Origin: Nakamurella endophytica
GTDB lineage: Bacteria; Actinomycetota; Actinomycetes; Mycobacteriales; Nakamurellaceae
Direction: 5' to 3'
DNA length: 64,000 nt
NCBI RefSeq assembly: GCF_014646215.1
Contig: NZ_BMNA01000002.1
Span: 728,070-792,069 of the forward strand
A model generated the notes under the pieces. The model saw only the letters and a list, made by a program, of their open reading frames with translations. It was not told the DNA's origin and did not search any database. Position numbers and translations under genes: made by a program. Below, one piece after another: positions 8,621 to 17,211 of this stretch. The first letter of the stretch is position 1. Each line of letters opens with the position of its first letter.

Positions 8621-9264
8621 GCCGCGCGGCGGTGCGCCCCGCCACCCCCGACGACGCCGCGACGGTGGCGGCGCTGCAGCTCGAGGTGTGGCGGGACGCC
8701 TACGCGGAGCTGTTGCCGGCCTCGGTGCTGCTGGGCGACCCGGCCGTGCTGGCCCAGCGCTGGGCGGTGCGGATCCGCGACGGCGGCCCGGTGCTGCTGG
8801 CCGTGGAGGGCAGCGCGGTCGTCGGGATGGCGGCCCTCGACCTCGGTCCCGTCGGGCCGGACGAGCCGGACCAGCTGGTCGACTCGGACGCCTCGGACGC
8901 CTCGGACGAGGCCGTGCCTCCGATCGGCGACGCGCGCGCAGCGGACAGCGGCGACCGCAGCGACAGCACCGGGGGTAGCCCGAGCACCGGCACCGGCACC
9001 GGGGAGATCGAGCAGCTGCTGGTGCTCCCCCGCTGGTCCAGGCGGGGGCACGGCGGGCGGCTGCTCGGCGAGGCGGGCGCGCTGCTGCGCCGGGCTGGCC
9101 GGACCCGTGGCATCTGGTGGGCGCCGGAACCGGACCGGTCGGTGGAGCGGTTCCTGGCCGGCGTCCAGTGGTTTCCCGACGGCGCCCGGCGGGCCGTCGA
9201 CACCGGCGAGGGTGTGCTGGCGGAGGTCCGGTACGCGGGCGGCCTGGACCTCGTCGTCCTCTGA
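8617..9264 (+). CDS. GNAT-family N-acetyltransferase
   Basis: A 215-residue GNAT acetyltransferase. The N-terminal half (VRPATPDDAATVAALQLEVWRDAY, then AVEGSAVVGMAAL) and the acetyl-CoA motif (IEQLLVLPRWSRRGHGGRLLGEA) are recognisable. Between them is a linker of about 45 residues rich in Asp, Ser, Thr and Gly, with a DASDASDE repeat encoded by 9-bp units. This probably bulges out of the fold. The GTG start overlaps the DeoR stop (GTGA), so the pair is co-translated. The acetyl acceptor is unknown. Confidence 0.82.
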   Translation: MSRAAVRPATPDDAATVAALQLEVWRDAYAELLPASVLLGDPAVLAQRWAVRIRDGGPVLLAVEGSAVVGMAALDLGPVGPDEPDQLVDSDASDASDEAVPPIGDARAADSGDRSDSTGGSPSTGTGTGEIEQLLVLPRWSRRGHGGRLLGEAGALLRRAGRTRGIWWAPEPDRSVERFLAGVQWFPDGARRAVDTGEGVLAEVRYAGGLDLVVL

Positions 9265-9374
9265 CCCTGGGCCGGCGCGGGGCTCCGGGCGCGGTATCCC
9301 CCGTCCGCCGCCCCACGTCCGGGGCCCAGGCGGGACCGGCCGCCGTGCGGCGACCGTGCCGTGCGTCGACCGGT

Positions 9375-9830
9375 TCAGCCCTCCGGGGACGCGGCGGCCT
9401 CGAGTGCGATGGACCGGCGCATGGCCGCCCGGGCCCGGCGGCGGTCCCCGGCCAGGTCGTACGCCTGGGCGAGCGCATACCACTGCTGCCAGGACTGCGG
9501 GTCGGCCTCGACCCGGGCCTTGACGGTCTCGAACCAGGCATCCGCGGCGGCCCGCTCGACCCGCCCGGACGGCCGTCTCGGCAGGTCGCCGGGGTCCGGC
9601 AGCCCACCCTCCCGGGTCAGCCGGCGGGCCAGCCGGCCGGTGGCGGCGCCGAACCGCAGTTCGAAGACGACCACCACCACGCCGATCACCGGGAGCAGCA
9701 GCACCCCGATGCCGAGACCGACGGGGACGATGCCGCCGGTGGCGATCAGGTCCAGCGCCCGCTGCGTCAGGAAGACGAAGTAGACGGCGAGCGCCGCGAC
9801 GAGCGCCGCGACGACGATCTTGGTCCGCAC
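9375..9830 (-). CDS. Small membrane protein with TPR-like C-terminus
   Basis: 151 residues. Two N-terminal hydrophobic helices (about 5-22 and 34-56) are followed by a soluble tail. The tail contains one TPR-like helical pair (SWQQWYALAQAYDLAGDRRRA..AMRRSIALE, about 112-145). It lies seven bases after the dapB stop on the same strand and is probably co-transcribed with it. Similar small TPR-tailed membrane proteins sit beside dapB in other actinobacteria, as I recall. The function is unknown. The tail should face the cytoplasm if the two helices form a hairpin. Confidence 0.72.
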   Translation of the reverse strand: MRTKIVVAALVAALAVYFVFLTQRALDLIATGGIVPVGLGIGVLLLPVIGVVVVVFELRFGAATGRLARRLTREGGLPDPGDLPRRPSGRVERAAADAWFETVKARVEADPQSWQQWYALAQAYDLAGDRRRARAAMRRSIALEAAASPEG

Positions 9831-9837
9831 CCGGTCG

Positions 9838-10596
9838 TCAGTCCAGCCCGAGCAGCTGCTCCAGGCCGAAGGTCAACCCCGGGTGGTCCGCGACGGACCG
9901 GATGGCCAGGAGCACCCCGGGCATGAAGGAACTGCGGTGCAGCGAGTCGTGCCGGATGGTCAACGTCTCGCCGGAGCTGCCCAGGACGACCTCCTGGTGC
10001 GCCACCATGCCGGGCAGCCGGACGGAGTGCACGTGGATGCCGTCGACCTGGGCGCCGCGGGCACCGGCGGCCTCCATCGTGGTGGCGTCCGGGACGGCGG
10101 CCAGGCCGGCGGCCGCACGGGCGCCGGCGATGCCGCGGGCCGTGGCGATCGCGGTGCCGGACGGCGCGTCGACCTTGCCGGCGTGGTGCAGCTCGATGAT
10201 CTCCGCGGACTCGAAGAAGCGCGCGGCCTCGCGGGCGAACCGCGCGGCCAGCACCGCGCCGATGGCGAAGTTGGGCACCACGATGACGCCGAGCCCTGGC
10301 TTGCTGGCGAGCCATCCGCGGATCGTCTCGGCGCGCTCGTCGTCGATGCCGGACGTGCCGACGACGGCGTGGATGTTCTGGTCGACCGCGAACCGGATGT
10401 GCTCCATCACCACGTCCGGGTGGGTGAAGTCGACGACCACCTGGCTACCGGCGTCGGAGAGCGAGAACAGCCACTCCCGGCCGCCGACGGCCGCGACGAG
10501 GTCGAGGTCGTCGGCGGCGTCGACCGCCTGGGTGACCTCGGTCCCCATCCGCCCGCGGGCACCGATGACCCCGACGCGCAGCACCTCATCGGACAT
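9838..10596 (-). CDS. dapB: 4-hydroxy-tetrahydrodipicolinate reductase
   Basis: A 252-residue DapB, which reduces hydroxy-tetrahydrodipicolinate with NAD(P)H in the diaminopimelate/lysine pathway feeding peptidoglycan. The nucleotide-binding GVIGARGRMG is at 9-18. The catalytic signature ELHHAGKVDAPSGTA is at 136-149, with His137/138 and Lys141. VVGTSGID marks the inter-domain region. The length fits the actinobacterial family (about 245-255). Its 5' end overlaps the M16 peptidase gene by 11 bases, as part of the pnp-M16-dapB run. Confidence 0.96.
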   Translation of the reverse strand: MSDEVLRVGVIGARGRMGTEVTQAVDAADDLDLVAAVGGREWLFSLSDAGSQVVVDFTHPDVVMEHIRFAVDQNIHAVVGTSGIDDERAETIRGWLASKPGLGVIVVPNFAIGAVLAARFAREAARFFESAEIIELHHAGKVDAPSGTAIATARGIAGARAAAGLAAVPDATTMEAAGARGAQVDGIHVHSVRLPGMVAHQEVVLGSSGETLTIRHDSLHRSSFMPGVLLAIRSVADHPGLTFGLEQLLGLD

Positions 10597-11959
10597 GGCG
10601 TCGTCGCCTTTCTGCGTGGGCCGCGACCCGCGGTCGCGCCGCAGGCCTGCCGGTCAGCTCCTGGAGCTGCCCGGGCAACTGGTCCCGACGAGAGTACGGG
10701 CCGACCACCGCGCCGGTGAGCGGGCCCGCCAGCAGCTCCCGGGTCAGCGCCACCACGTCGTCCGCCGTGACCGCCTCGATGGCCGCCAGATCCTGCGCCA
10801 CGGTGCGGAAGTCGCTGCGGACGAGGAGGTTCTTGCCGATCCGGCTCATCCGCGACTCGGTGTCCTCCAGGCCCAACAGGTAGCTGCCGGTCAACTGGCC
10901 CTGCACGCGGCGGAGCTCGTCCGCGCCCACGCCGTCGTCGGCCAGCCGCTGCAGCTCCTCGCCGACGAGTGCCGCGACGGTGCCGAGGTTCTCGGGCTGG
11001 CACCCGGCGTAGACCGAGAGCGAGCCCACGTCGGCGTAGGCGGACGTGGCCGTGTAGCAGCTGTAGGCCAGCCCGCGCTCCTCGCGGATCGTGCGGAACA
11101 GCCGCGAGCTCATTCCGCCGCCGAGCACCCCGGACACCACCGCCAGGGTGTGCCGGCGGGGGTCCGTGCGGGGCAGCGCCCGGACGCCGACGCACAGGTG
11201 CGCCTGCTCGATGTCGCGCTCGACGACCAGCAGCTCCTGCGGCGCGCGCAGCCGGCCGCCGGCACCGCGCGGGGCGCGCGGCTGGACGGCGGGGTCGGTC
11301 CGGGAGCCGAACGCGCGCCGCACCCACCGCACCACGTCGGAGTGGTCGATGCCGCCGGCCACCGCGACGACCATCCGGTCAGGCTGGTAGCGGCGGCGGT
11401 AGTAGCCGGCCACCTGCGTCCTGGACATCGCCGTGACGGTGTCCTCGGTGCCGATGACCGGGTCGGCGACCGGGTGCCCGGCGAAGGCGGCCGCCGCGAA
11501 GGCGTCGCCGAGGGTGTCCTCGGGGTCGTCCTCGCGCATGGCGAGCTCCTCGAGGATCACCGACCGTTCGACGTCGACGTCCGCGGCCGAGACCACCGCG
11601 TCCAGCACCACGTCGCACACCAGGTCGACGGCCAGCTCGGCGGCGGACGCCAGCACGTGCGCGTAGTAGCAGGTGTACTCGTGCGAGGTGAAGGCGTTGA
11701 ACTCGCCGCCCACGGCGTCGACGGCCGCCGCGATCTCGTGCCCGGTGCGGTGCCGGGTGCCCTTGAACAGCAGGTGCTCCAGGAAGTGCGAGCACCCTGC
11801 CAGCGCCGGGGTCTCGTCGATCGAGCCGACACCGACCCACACGCCGACGGAGGCGCTGCGCGCACCGGGGACGCTCTCGGTGACCACCCGGACGCCACCG
11901 GGCAGCACCGACATGGTGACCTGCGACCCCCCGGAGACTCCCTCGCCCGTCTCCAGCAC
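10586..11959 (-). CDS. M16-family zinc metallopeptidase
   Basis: A 457-residue insulinase-type (pitrilysin family) peptidase. The inverted zinc motif HFLEH (58-62) supplies His58, Glu61 and His62, and SVILEELAM near 137 supplies the third zinc ligand. A second, inactive M16 half follows from about 180 (EQAHLCVGVRALPRTDP..RLFRTIREERGLAYSCYT). The protein is soluble and lacks an export signal. Genes like this lie directly downstream of pnp in many Gram-positives. The GTG at 11959 is the chosen start. Physiological substrates are not established. Confidence 0.92.
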   Translation of the reverse strand: MLETGEGVSGGSQVTMSVLPGGVRVVTESVPGARSASVGVWVGVGSIDETPALAGCSHFLEHLLFKGTRHRTGHEIAAAVDAVGGEFNAFTSHEYTCYYAHVLASAAELAVDLVCDVVLDAVVSAADVDVERSVILEELAMREDDPEDTLGDAFAAAAFAGHPVADPVIGTEDTVTAMSRTQVAGYYRRRYQPDRMVVAVAGGIDHSDVVRWVRRAFGSRTDPAVQPRAPRGAGGRLRAPQELLVVERDIEQAHLCVGVRALPRTDPRRHTLAVVSGVLGGGMSSRLFRTIREERGLAYSCYTATSAYADVGSLSVYAGCQPENLGTVAALVGEELQRLADDGVGADELRRVQGQLTGSYLLGLEDTESRMSRIGKNLLVRSDFRTVAQDLAAIEAVTADDVVALTRELLAGPLTGAVVGPYSRRDQLPGQLQELTGRPAARPRVAAHAERRRRHVR

Positions 11960-12057
11960 CCGGGTGCGGACGCGCGACCGGGCCGCAGTGGCCGCCGGCC
12001 GGCGCCGCGGTGCGGCGCCGGCCGGTGTGATGACCTCTGGGATGACCGGACCGCCGA

Positions 12058-14313
12058 TCAGACCTGGGCCGGCTCGGCCGGGACCGGGGTGCCGGCGCCG
12101 TCGGCCGCCTCGGGCTTGACCGGCACCAGGCTGATCTTGCCGCGGGCGTCGATCTCGGTGATCTCGACCTGCAGCTTGTCGCCGACGTTCGCCACGTCCT
12201 CGACCTTGTTGATCCGCTTGCCGTTGCCGAGCTTGCTGATGTGCACCAGCCCGTCCCGGCCCGGCAGCAGCGAGACGAACGCGCCGAACGCGGTCGTCTT
12301 GACCACCGTGCCCAGGAACCGCTCGCCGACCTTGGGCAGCTGCGGGTTCGCGATCGAGTTGATGATCGCGATCGCCGCGTCCGCCGCGTCACCGGTGGCG
12401 GCCGAGACGAAGATCGTCCCGTCGTCCTCGATGGCGATCTCGGCACCGGTCTGGTCGGTGATCGAGTTGATCATCTTGCCCTTGGGCCCGATCACCTCGC
12501 CGATCTTGTCGACCGGCACCTTGATGGTGGTGATCTTCGGCGCGAACGGGCTCATGTCGTCCGGCTCGTCGATCGCCTCGTTCATCACGTCGAGGATCGT
12601 CAGCCGGGCGTCCCGGGCCTGCAGCAGGGCAGCACGCAGCGTCTCCGAAGGGATGCCGTCGAGCTTGGTGTCCAGCTGCAGCGCGGTGACGAACTGCCGG
12701 GTGCCGGCGACCTTGAAGTCCATGTCGCCGAAAGCGTCCTCGGCGCCGAGGATGTCGGTCAGCGCCACGTACCGGACCTCGGAGTGGCCCTGGTCGTCCA
12801 CGACGGTGTCCGACACCAGGCCCATGGCGATGCCGGCCACCGGCGCCTTGAGCGGCACACCGGCGTTGAGCAGCGACATGGTCGACGCGCACACGGATCC
12901 CATCGAGGTGGACCCGTTGGAGCCGAGCGCCTCCGACACCTGCCGGATGGCGTACGGAAACTCCTCGCGGCTGGGCAGCACCGGCACCAGCGCCCGCTCG
13001 GCCAGCGCACCGTGGCCGATCTCGCGCCGCTTGGGCGAGCCCACCCGGCCGGTCTCGCCGGTCGAGTACGGCGGGAAGTTGTAGTTGTGCATGTACCGCT
13101 TGCGGGTCTCCGGCGCCAGGGTGTCCAGCTGCTGCTCCATACGCAGCATGTTCAGCGTCGTGACGCCCAGGATCTGCGTCTCGCCGCGCTCGAACAGCGC
13201 CGACCCGTGCACCCGCGGCAGGTAGTCGACCTCGGCCGACAGCGGCCGGATGTCGGTCAGCCCGCGGCCGTCGATCCGGACCTGCTCGCGCAGGATGCGC
13301 TGGCGCACCAGCTTCTTGGTGACGGCCCGGAAGGCGTTGCCGATCTCGGACTCGCGGCCCGGGAAGGTGTCGGCCAGCGCGCCGTAGACCTCGGCCTTGA
13401 CGGCGTCGGTCGCCTCGTCGCGCTCCTGCTTGCCGGCGATCGCCATGGCGGCGGACAGCTTCTCGGTGGCCTGGGCGGACACCGCGTCGAACACGTCCGA
13501 GCGGAACGGCGGGAAGAGCGCGAACTCGGCGGTCTCCTTGGCCGACTGCGAGGCCAGCTGCTGCTGCGCCTCGACCAGGGTGCGCAGGAACGGCTTCGCC
13601 GCCTCCAGGCCCTGGGCGACGACCTCCTCGGTCGGGGCGGTCGCGCCGCCGCCGATCAACGTGATGGTGTGCTCGGTGGCCTCAGCCTCGACCATCATGA
13701 TCGCGACGTCGCCCGACTCGGTGACCCGGCCGGCGACGACCATGTCGAACACGGCGTTCTCGAGCTGGCTGTGGGTCGGGAAGGCGACCCACTGGCTGGC
13801 CCCGCCGTCCGGGTCGGTGATGAGGGCGACCCGGACACCGGCGACCGGGCCGGAGAACGGCAGGCCGGCGATCTGGGTGGACGCCGACGCGGCGTTGATG
13901 GCCAGCACGTCGTAGAGCACGTCCGGGTTCAGCGCCAGGACGGTGATGACCACCTGGACCTCGTTGCGCAGACCGGCGGTGAACGACGGCCGCAGCGGCC
14001 GGTCGATGAGCCGGCAGGTCAGGATGGCGTCCTCGGACGGACGGCCCTCGCGGCGGAAGAACGACCCCGGGATGCGCCCGGCGGCGTACATCCGCTCCTC
14101 GACGTCGATCGTCAGGGGGAAGAAGTCGAACTGGTCCTTCGGGTGCTTGCCGACGCTCGTCGCGGACAGCAGCGCGGTGTCCTCGTCGAGGTAGGCCATC
14201 ACCGAACCGGCGGCCTGCTTGGCCAGCCGGCCGGTCTCGAAGCGGATGGTGCGGGTGCCGAAGGCGCCGTTGTCGATGACGGCGGTGGCACTCGTGGCGG
14301 TGGGATCGGACAT
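12058..14313 (-). CDS. pnp: Polyribonucleotide nucleotidyltransferase (PNPase)
   Basis: A 751-residue PNPase, the phosphorolytic 3'-5' exoribonuclease of RNA turnover, which also adds heteropolymeric tails in actinobacteria. Two RNase PH-like cores flank an all-helical domain. [19 protein letters not shown] residues, then [24 protein letters not shown], mark the second core and active site. A KH domain ([20 protein letters not shown]) and an S1 domain ([20 protein letters not shown]) end the protein. ATG 14313 is preceded by GAGAGG. A perfect palindrome lies in its leader (14455-14471). Downstream are the M16 peptidase and dapB. Confidence 0.97.
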   Translation of the reverse strand: MSDPTATSATAVIDNGAFGTRTIRFETGRLAKQAAGSVMAYLDEDTALLSATSVGKHPKDQFDFFPLTIDVEERMYAAGRIPGSFFRREGRPSEDAILTCRLIDRPLRPSFTAGLRNEVQVVITVLALNPDVLYDVLAINAASASTQIAGLPFSGPVAGVRVALITDPDGGASQWVAFPTHSQLENAVFDMVVAGRVTESGDVAIMMVEAEATEHTITLIGGGATAPTEEVVAQGLEAAKPFLRTLVEAQQQLASQSAKETAEFALFPPFRSDVFDAVSAQATEKLSAAMAIAGKQERDEATDAVKAEVYGALADTFPGRESEIGNAFRAVTKKLVRQRILREQVRIDGRGLTDIRPLSAEVDYLPRVHGSALFERGETQILGVTTLNMLRMEQQLDTLAPETRKRYMHNYNFPPYSTGETGRVGSPKRREIGHGALAERALVPVLPSREEFPYAIRQVSEALGSNGSTSMGSVCASTMSLLNAGVPLKAPVAGIAMGLVSDTVVDDQGHSEVRYVALTDILGAEDAFGDMDFKVAGTRQFVTALQLDTKLDGIPSETLRAALLQARDARLTILDVMNEAIDEPDDMSPFAPKITTIKVPVDKIGEVIGPKGKMINSITDQTGAEIAIEDDGTIFVSAATGDAADAAIAIINSIANPQLPKVGERFLGTVVKTTAFGAFVSLLPGRDGLVHISKLGNGKRINKVEDVANVGDKLQVEITEIDARGKISLVPVKPEAADGAGTPVPAEPAQV

Positions 14314-14620
14314 GCAGTCGACCTCTCTGGGACTCTGCGGCGAGGAGCCGGGAGGGTCCTCGCAGTGGCGCGACGGGCGGATGCCGGCCGCGGACCACCA
14401 CCGAGGGGCGACGCGAGGCGCGGCGAGCGGCTGCCGGCCATCGATCGAAGCCAGCGGAACCCAGGGTTCCGGTGGCCACTACCGAGGACCGGCCGCACGG
14501 GGCGCGCGGTGCGCCGGCCGGGTGGCGGTGGGTGGTACCGGGGTGGCGGGCCGGTCGCCACCGGGTGGACGTCGGTGCCGCCGGCGCAGGTCGCCGGCGG
14601 ATGGGCGCGGTGCCCGGATG
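14314..14620 (-). other. pnp leader and spacer
   Basis: About 300 bases without a gene, between pnp and the rpsO terminator. It holds the pnp ribosome-binding site (GAGAGG, eight bases before ATG 14313) and the palindrome at 14455-14471. No convincing -10 hexamer was seen apart from a weak GGTAGT just upstream of the palindrome. Confidence 0.5.
14455..14471 (-). promoter_or_regulatory. Hairpin in the pnp 5' leader
   Basis: CGGAACCC and GGGTTCCG face each other around a single base, a perfect palindrome about 140 bases before the pnp start codon. In several bacteria pnp leaders contain RNase III-cut stem-loops through which PNPase represses itself. This site is suitably placed, but that function is inference. 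Confidence 0.45.
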
Positions 14621-14657
14621 CACGTCAGGGGAGGCCGGCCGGCTCTCCCCTGACGTG
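14621..14657 (-). terminator. rpsO terminator hairpin
   Basis: A perfect 13-bp inverted repeat (CACGTCAGGGGAG with its complement) around an 11-base loop that itself contains GCCGGC. It begins five bases after the rpsO stop. There is no U-run, as is common for actinobacterial intrinsic terminators. It may instead protect the 3' end of rpsO mRNA or separate it from pnp. Confidence 0.75.
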
Positions 14658-14662
14658 GGCGC

Positions 14663-14932
14663 CTAGCGGCGCAGCCCGAGCCGCTCGATCAGCGAGCGGT
14701 AGCGGGCGATGTCGATCGTCTGCAGGTAGCGCAGCAGCCGGCGGCGACGGCCCACCAGGGCCATCAGGCCGCGGCGGGAGTGGTGGTCGTGCTTGTGCTG
14801 CTTGAGGTGCTCGGTCAGGTCGCTGATCCGCTTGGTCAGCATGGCGACCTGGGCCTCGGCCGAGCCGGTGTCCGACTCGTGCAGGCCGTACGACCCGAGG
14901 ATTTCCTTCTTCTGCTCGGCGGTCAACGCCAC
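14663..14932 (-). CDS. rpsO: 30S ribosomal protein S15
   Basis: 89 residues, exactly the family length. The sequence is diagnostic: [11 protein letters not shown], then [16 protein letters not shown], then [20 protein letters not shown] and a C-terminal LGLRR. S15 binds the 16S rRNA central domain early in assembly. The GTG start at 14932 is set by AGGAG seven bases upstream. The usual bacterial order rpsO-pnp is kept, with a strong hairpin between the two genes. Confidence 0.98.
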   Translation of the reverse strand: MALTAEQKKEILGSYGLHESDTGSAEAQVAMLTKRISDLTEHLKQHKHDHHSRRGLMALVGRRRRLLRYLQTIDIARYRSLIERLGLRR

Positions 14933-15036
14933 GTGCGTACTCCTCATGCTTGCGTACCGTGTGCTGCCCGCACCGGGAGACGTCCCGGGGGGATGACGGT
15001 GCCGGCCGCCACGGACTGCAGCCGGACCCGGATACG

Positions 15037-15042
15037 AGTTTA
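15037..15042 (-). promoter_or_regulatory. Candidate -10 element for rpsO
   Basis: TAAACT on the minus strand lies about 105 bases before the rpsO GTG in an otherwise GC-rich gap. A short inverted repeat (CCGGGA/TCCCGG, about 14973-14990) lies in the resulting leader. Bacterial rpsO leaders often bind S15 for feedback. No good -35 was found. Confidence 0.4.
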
Positions 15043-15221
15043 CCAGCGCGGATGCACCGGACCGTCCCGCGCCGGTCGCGGAGCGTCGCGGCGCCGCCTC
15101 CCGGACGGTGGGCCGGTGTCCCGAGCGCGGACCGTCGCGGGCGCGGTCGGGGTCGCGGCGGCCGGGAGGCCGCCGTCGAGCTCCGTCGGCGGGGCGGGTG
15201 GGTGCCGCTCCGGGCCGCCGG

Positions 15222-16178
15222 TCAGGTCCCGTCCGTGGCCGATGCGGGAGGCAGGCCCAGCACCTCGCGGGTGCGCCGGACGTCCCGGCCGATCTGCGCG
15301 ACGAGGTCCTCGACCCGGTCGTACCGCTCCTGGTCGCGGAGCCGCTCGACGAAGTCCAGCGCCACCCGGCGGCCGTAGAAGTTCCCGCCGTCGTCGAGCA
15401 CGAAGGCCTCGACGGTGCGCTCGCGGCCGGAGAAGGTGGGGTTCGAGCCGATCGAGATGGCGGCGGGCGAGCGGCGGGTGCCGAGCAGGAACCAGCCGGC
15501 GTAGATGCCGTCGGCCGGCACCGCCGCATACGGCACCAGGTCCAGGTTGGCGGTCGGGTAGCCCAGCTCGCTGCCGCCGCGGCCCTCGCCGTGCACGACG
15601 ATGCCCTCGAGCCGGTGCGGGCGTCCCAGCGCCTGCGCGGCGGCCCGGACGTCGCCGGCCGCGATGCCGGCGCGCACCATGGTCGAGCTGACCGCCAGGC
15701 TCGACTCCTGCACCAGCGGCAGGCCGCGCGCGGTGAAACCGAATCGCGGGCCGAGCTCCTCGAGCAGGGCCACCGTGCCCTTGGCGTGGTGCCCGAAGGT
15801 GAAGTTGGCCCCCACGACGACGGCCGCGGCGTGCAGCCGCTCGACGATGACGTCGTGGACGAAGCCCTCCGCGGTCTGCGAGGCCAGCGCGGTGGTGAAC
15901 GGCAGCACCAGGAACACGTCGACGCCCAGCTCCTCGGCCACCTCGGCGCGGCGCCGCAGGGTGAGCAGCTGCGCCGGGTGGCTGCCCGGCCGGAGCACCT
16001 CGGACGGGTGCGGGTCGAAGGTCATCAGCACCGCCGGCAGCCCGAGACCGCGCGCGGTGCGCACGGTCTCGCCCACGAGCTGCTGGTGCGCCCGGTGCAT
16101 GCCGTCGAAGACGCCGATCGTCAGCACGCAGCGTCCCCAGTTCGGTGGCACCGCGTCCAGGCCCCGCCAGCGCTCCAC
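15222..16178 (-). CDS. ribF: Bifunctional riboflavin kinase/FAD synthetase
   Basis: A 318-residue RibF that phosphorylates riboflavin to FMN and adenylylates FMN to FAD. The N-terminal nucleotidyltransferase domain has [16 protein letters not shown] and [10 protein letters not shown], then [12 protein letters not shown]. The C-terminal riboflavin kinase domain has GYPTANL and the [20 protein letters not shown] block. GTG at 16178 follows GAGAGG at proper spacing. Longer upstream reading in this frame lacks homology. It sits between truB and rpsO, as in many actinobacteria. Confidence 0.95.
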   Translation of the reverse strand: MERWRGLDAVPPNWGRCVLTIGVFDGMHRAHQQLVGETVRTARGLGLPAVLMTFDPHPSEVLRPGSHPAQLLTLRRRAEVAEELGVDVFLVLPFTTALASQTAEGFVHDVIVERLHAAAVVVGANFTFGHHAKGTVALLEELGPRFGFTARGLPLVQESSLAVSSTMVRAGIAAGDVRAAAQALGRPHRLEGIVVHGEGRGGSELGYPTANLDLVPYAAVPADGIYAGWFLLGTRRSPAAISIGSNPTFSGRERTVEAFVLDDGGNFYGRRVALDFVERLRDQERYDRVEDLVAQIGRDVRRTREVLGLPPASATDGT

Positions 16179-16263
16179 GCCGCACCTCTCCCCTCGTCGC
16201 CGCCGCCGACAGCGGTCGCCGGCCGTGCTCAGCCTGCCACGCGCCGGCGACCGGACCGGTCGG

Positions 16264-17211
16264 TCAGCCCGCCGGGGACCAGACCAGCGTGGGGCGGGCG
16301 CGGCCGCCGGACTCGGTGAGCAGGGCGACCAGCGCACCGTCCCGCAGGGCGGCGTGGACCCCGTCGATACCGGCGGCCGCCACGGGACGCCCGAACGACA
16401 GCTCCACGGCCTCCCGCTCGTCCAGCTCGCGCACGCCGAACGCGAGACGGGCCACGTCGCCGACCGGCAGCAGCCGGCCCGCGACCCGGTCCCGGTCCCC
16501 GTCCGGCACCGGGTCCGGGGTGCCGCGCGGCGCCGGGCCCGCGGGCCCGTAGACGTCCACCGCGTCCGCGACGTCGAACGGCCCCACCCGGGTCCGCCGC
16601 AGCGCGGTCAGGTGTGCTCCGACCCCGAGAGCTCGCCCGACGTCCCGGGCCAGCGCCCGCACGTAGGTGCCGGTCGAGCAGTCGACCACCACGTCGACGT
16701 CTCGCAGCTCGCCGGCCGGCCGGAGCGCCGAGGTCCGCTCGAACCGCGAGACGGTGACCGGCCGGGCCGCCAGCTCGACGGCACCGCCGGTCCGGACGAT
16801 GTCGTAGGCCCTGCGGCCGTCGACCTTGACCGCCGACACCGCGCTGGGCACCTGCTCGATGTCCCCGGTCCACCGGGCCAGCGCCAGGTCCAGATCCTGC
16901 TCGGTGATCCCGGACGCGTCGGCGCCGTCGAGCGGCTCCCCCTCGGCGTCGTCGGTCGTGGTGGCGCGGCCGAGCCGCACCGTCGCCGTGTAGCTCTTGG
17001 TGGTCAGCGCGAGCTGACCCAGCAGCCGGGTGGCCCGGTCCACGGCGACGACCAGCAGCCCGGTGGCCATCGGGTCCAGCGTGCCGGCGTGCCCCACGCG
17101 GCGGGTGCCCAGCACCCGGCGGACCCGACCCACGACGTCGTGGGAGGTCGGACCGGACGGCTTGTCGACGAGCAGGATGCCGCCGTCCGCCGGCGGTCCG
17201 ACGGGGCTCAC
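16264..17211 (-). CDS. truB: tRNA pseudouridine-55 synthase
   Basis: A 315-residue TruB that makes pseudouridine 55 in the tRNA T-loop and also acts as a tRNA chaperone. The catalytic motif HAGTLDPMATG puts the nucleophilic Asp at 46. GILLVDKPSGPTSHDVV begins the domain, and the C-terminal third matches the actinobacterial TruB extension. Its ATG overlaps the stop of the MFS gene by four bases, so the two are translationally coupled. Confidence 0.96.
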   Translation of the reverse strand: MSPVGPPADGGILLVDKPSGPTSHDVVGRVRRVLGTRRVGHAGTLDPMATGLLVVAVDRATRLLGQLALTTKSYTATVRLGRATTTDDAEGEPLDGADASGITEQDLDLALARWTGDIEQVPSAVSAVKVDGRRAYDIVRTGGAVELAARPVTVSRFERTSALRPAGELRDVDVVVDCSTGTYVRALARDVGRALGVGAHLTALRRTRVGPFDVADAVDVYGPAGPAPRGTPDPVPDGDRDRVAGRLLPVGDVARLAFGVRELDEREAVELSFGRPVAAAGIDGVHAALRDGALVALLTESGGRARPTLVWSPAG

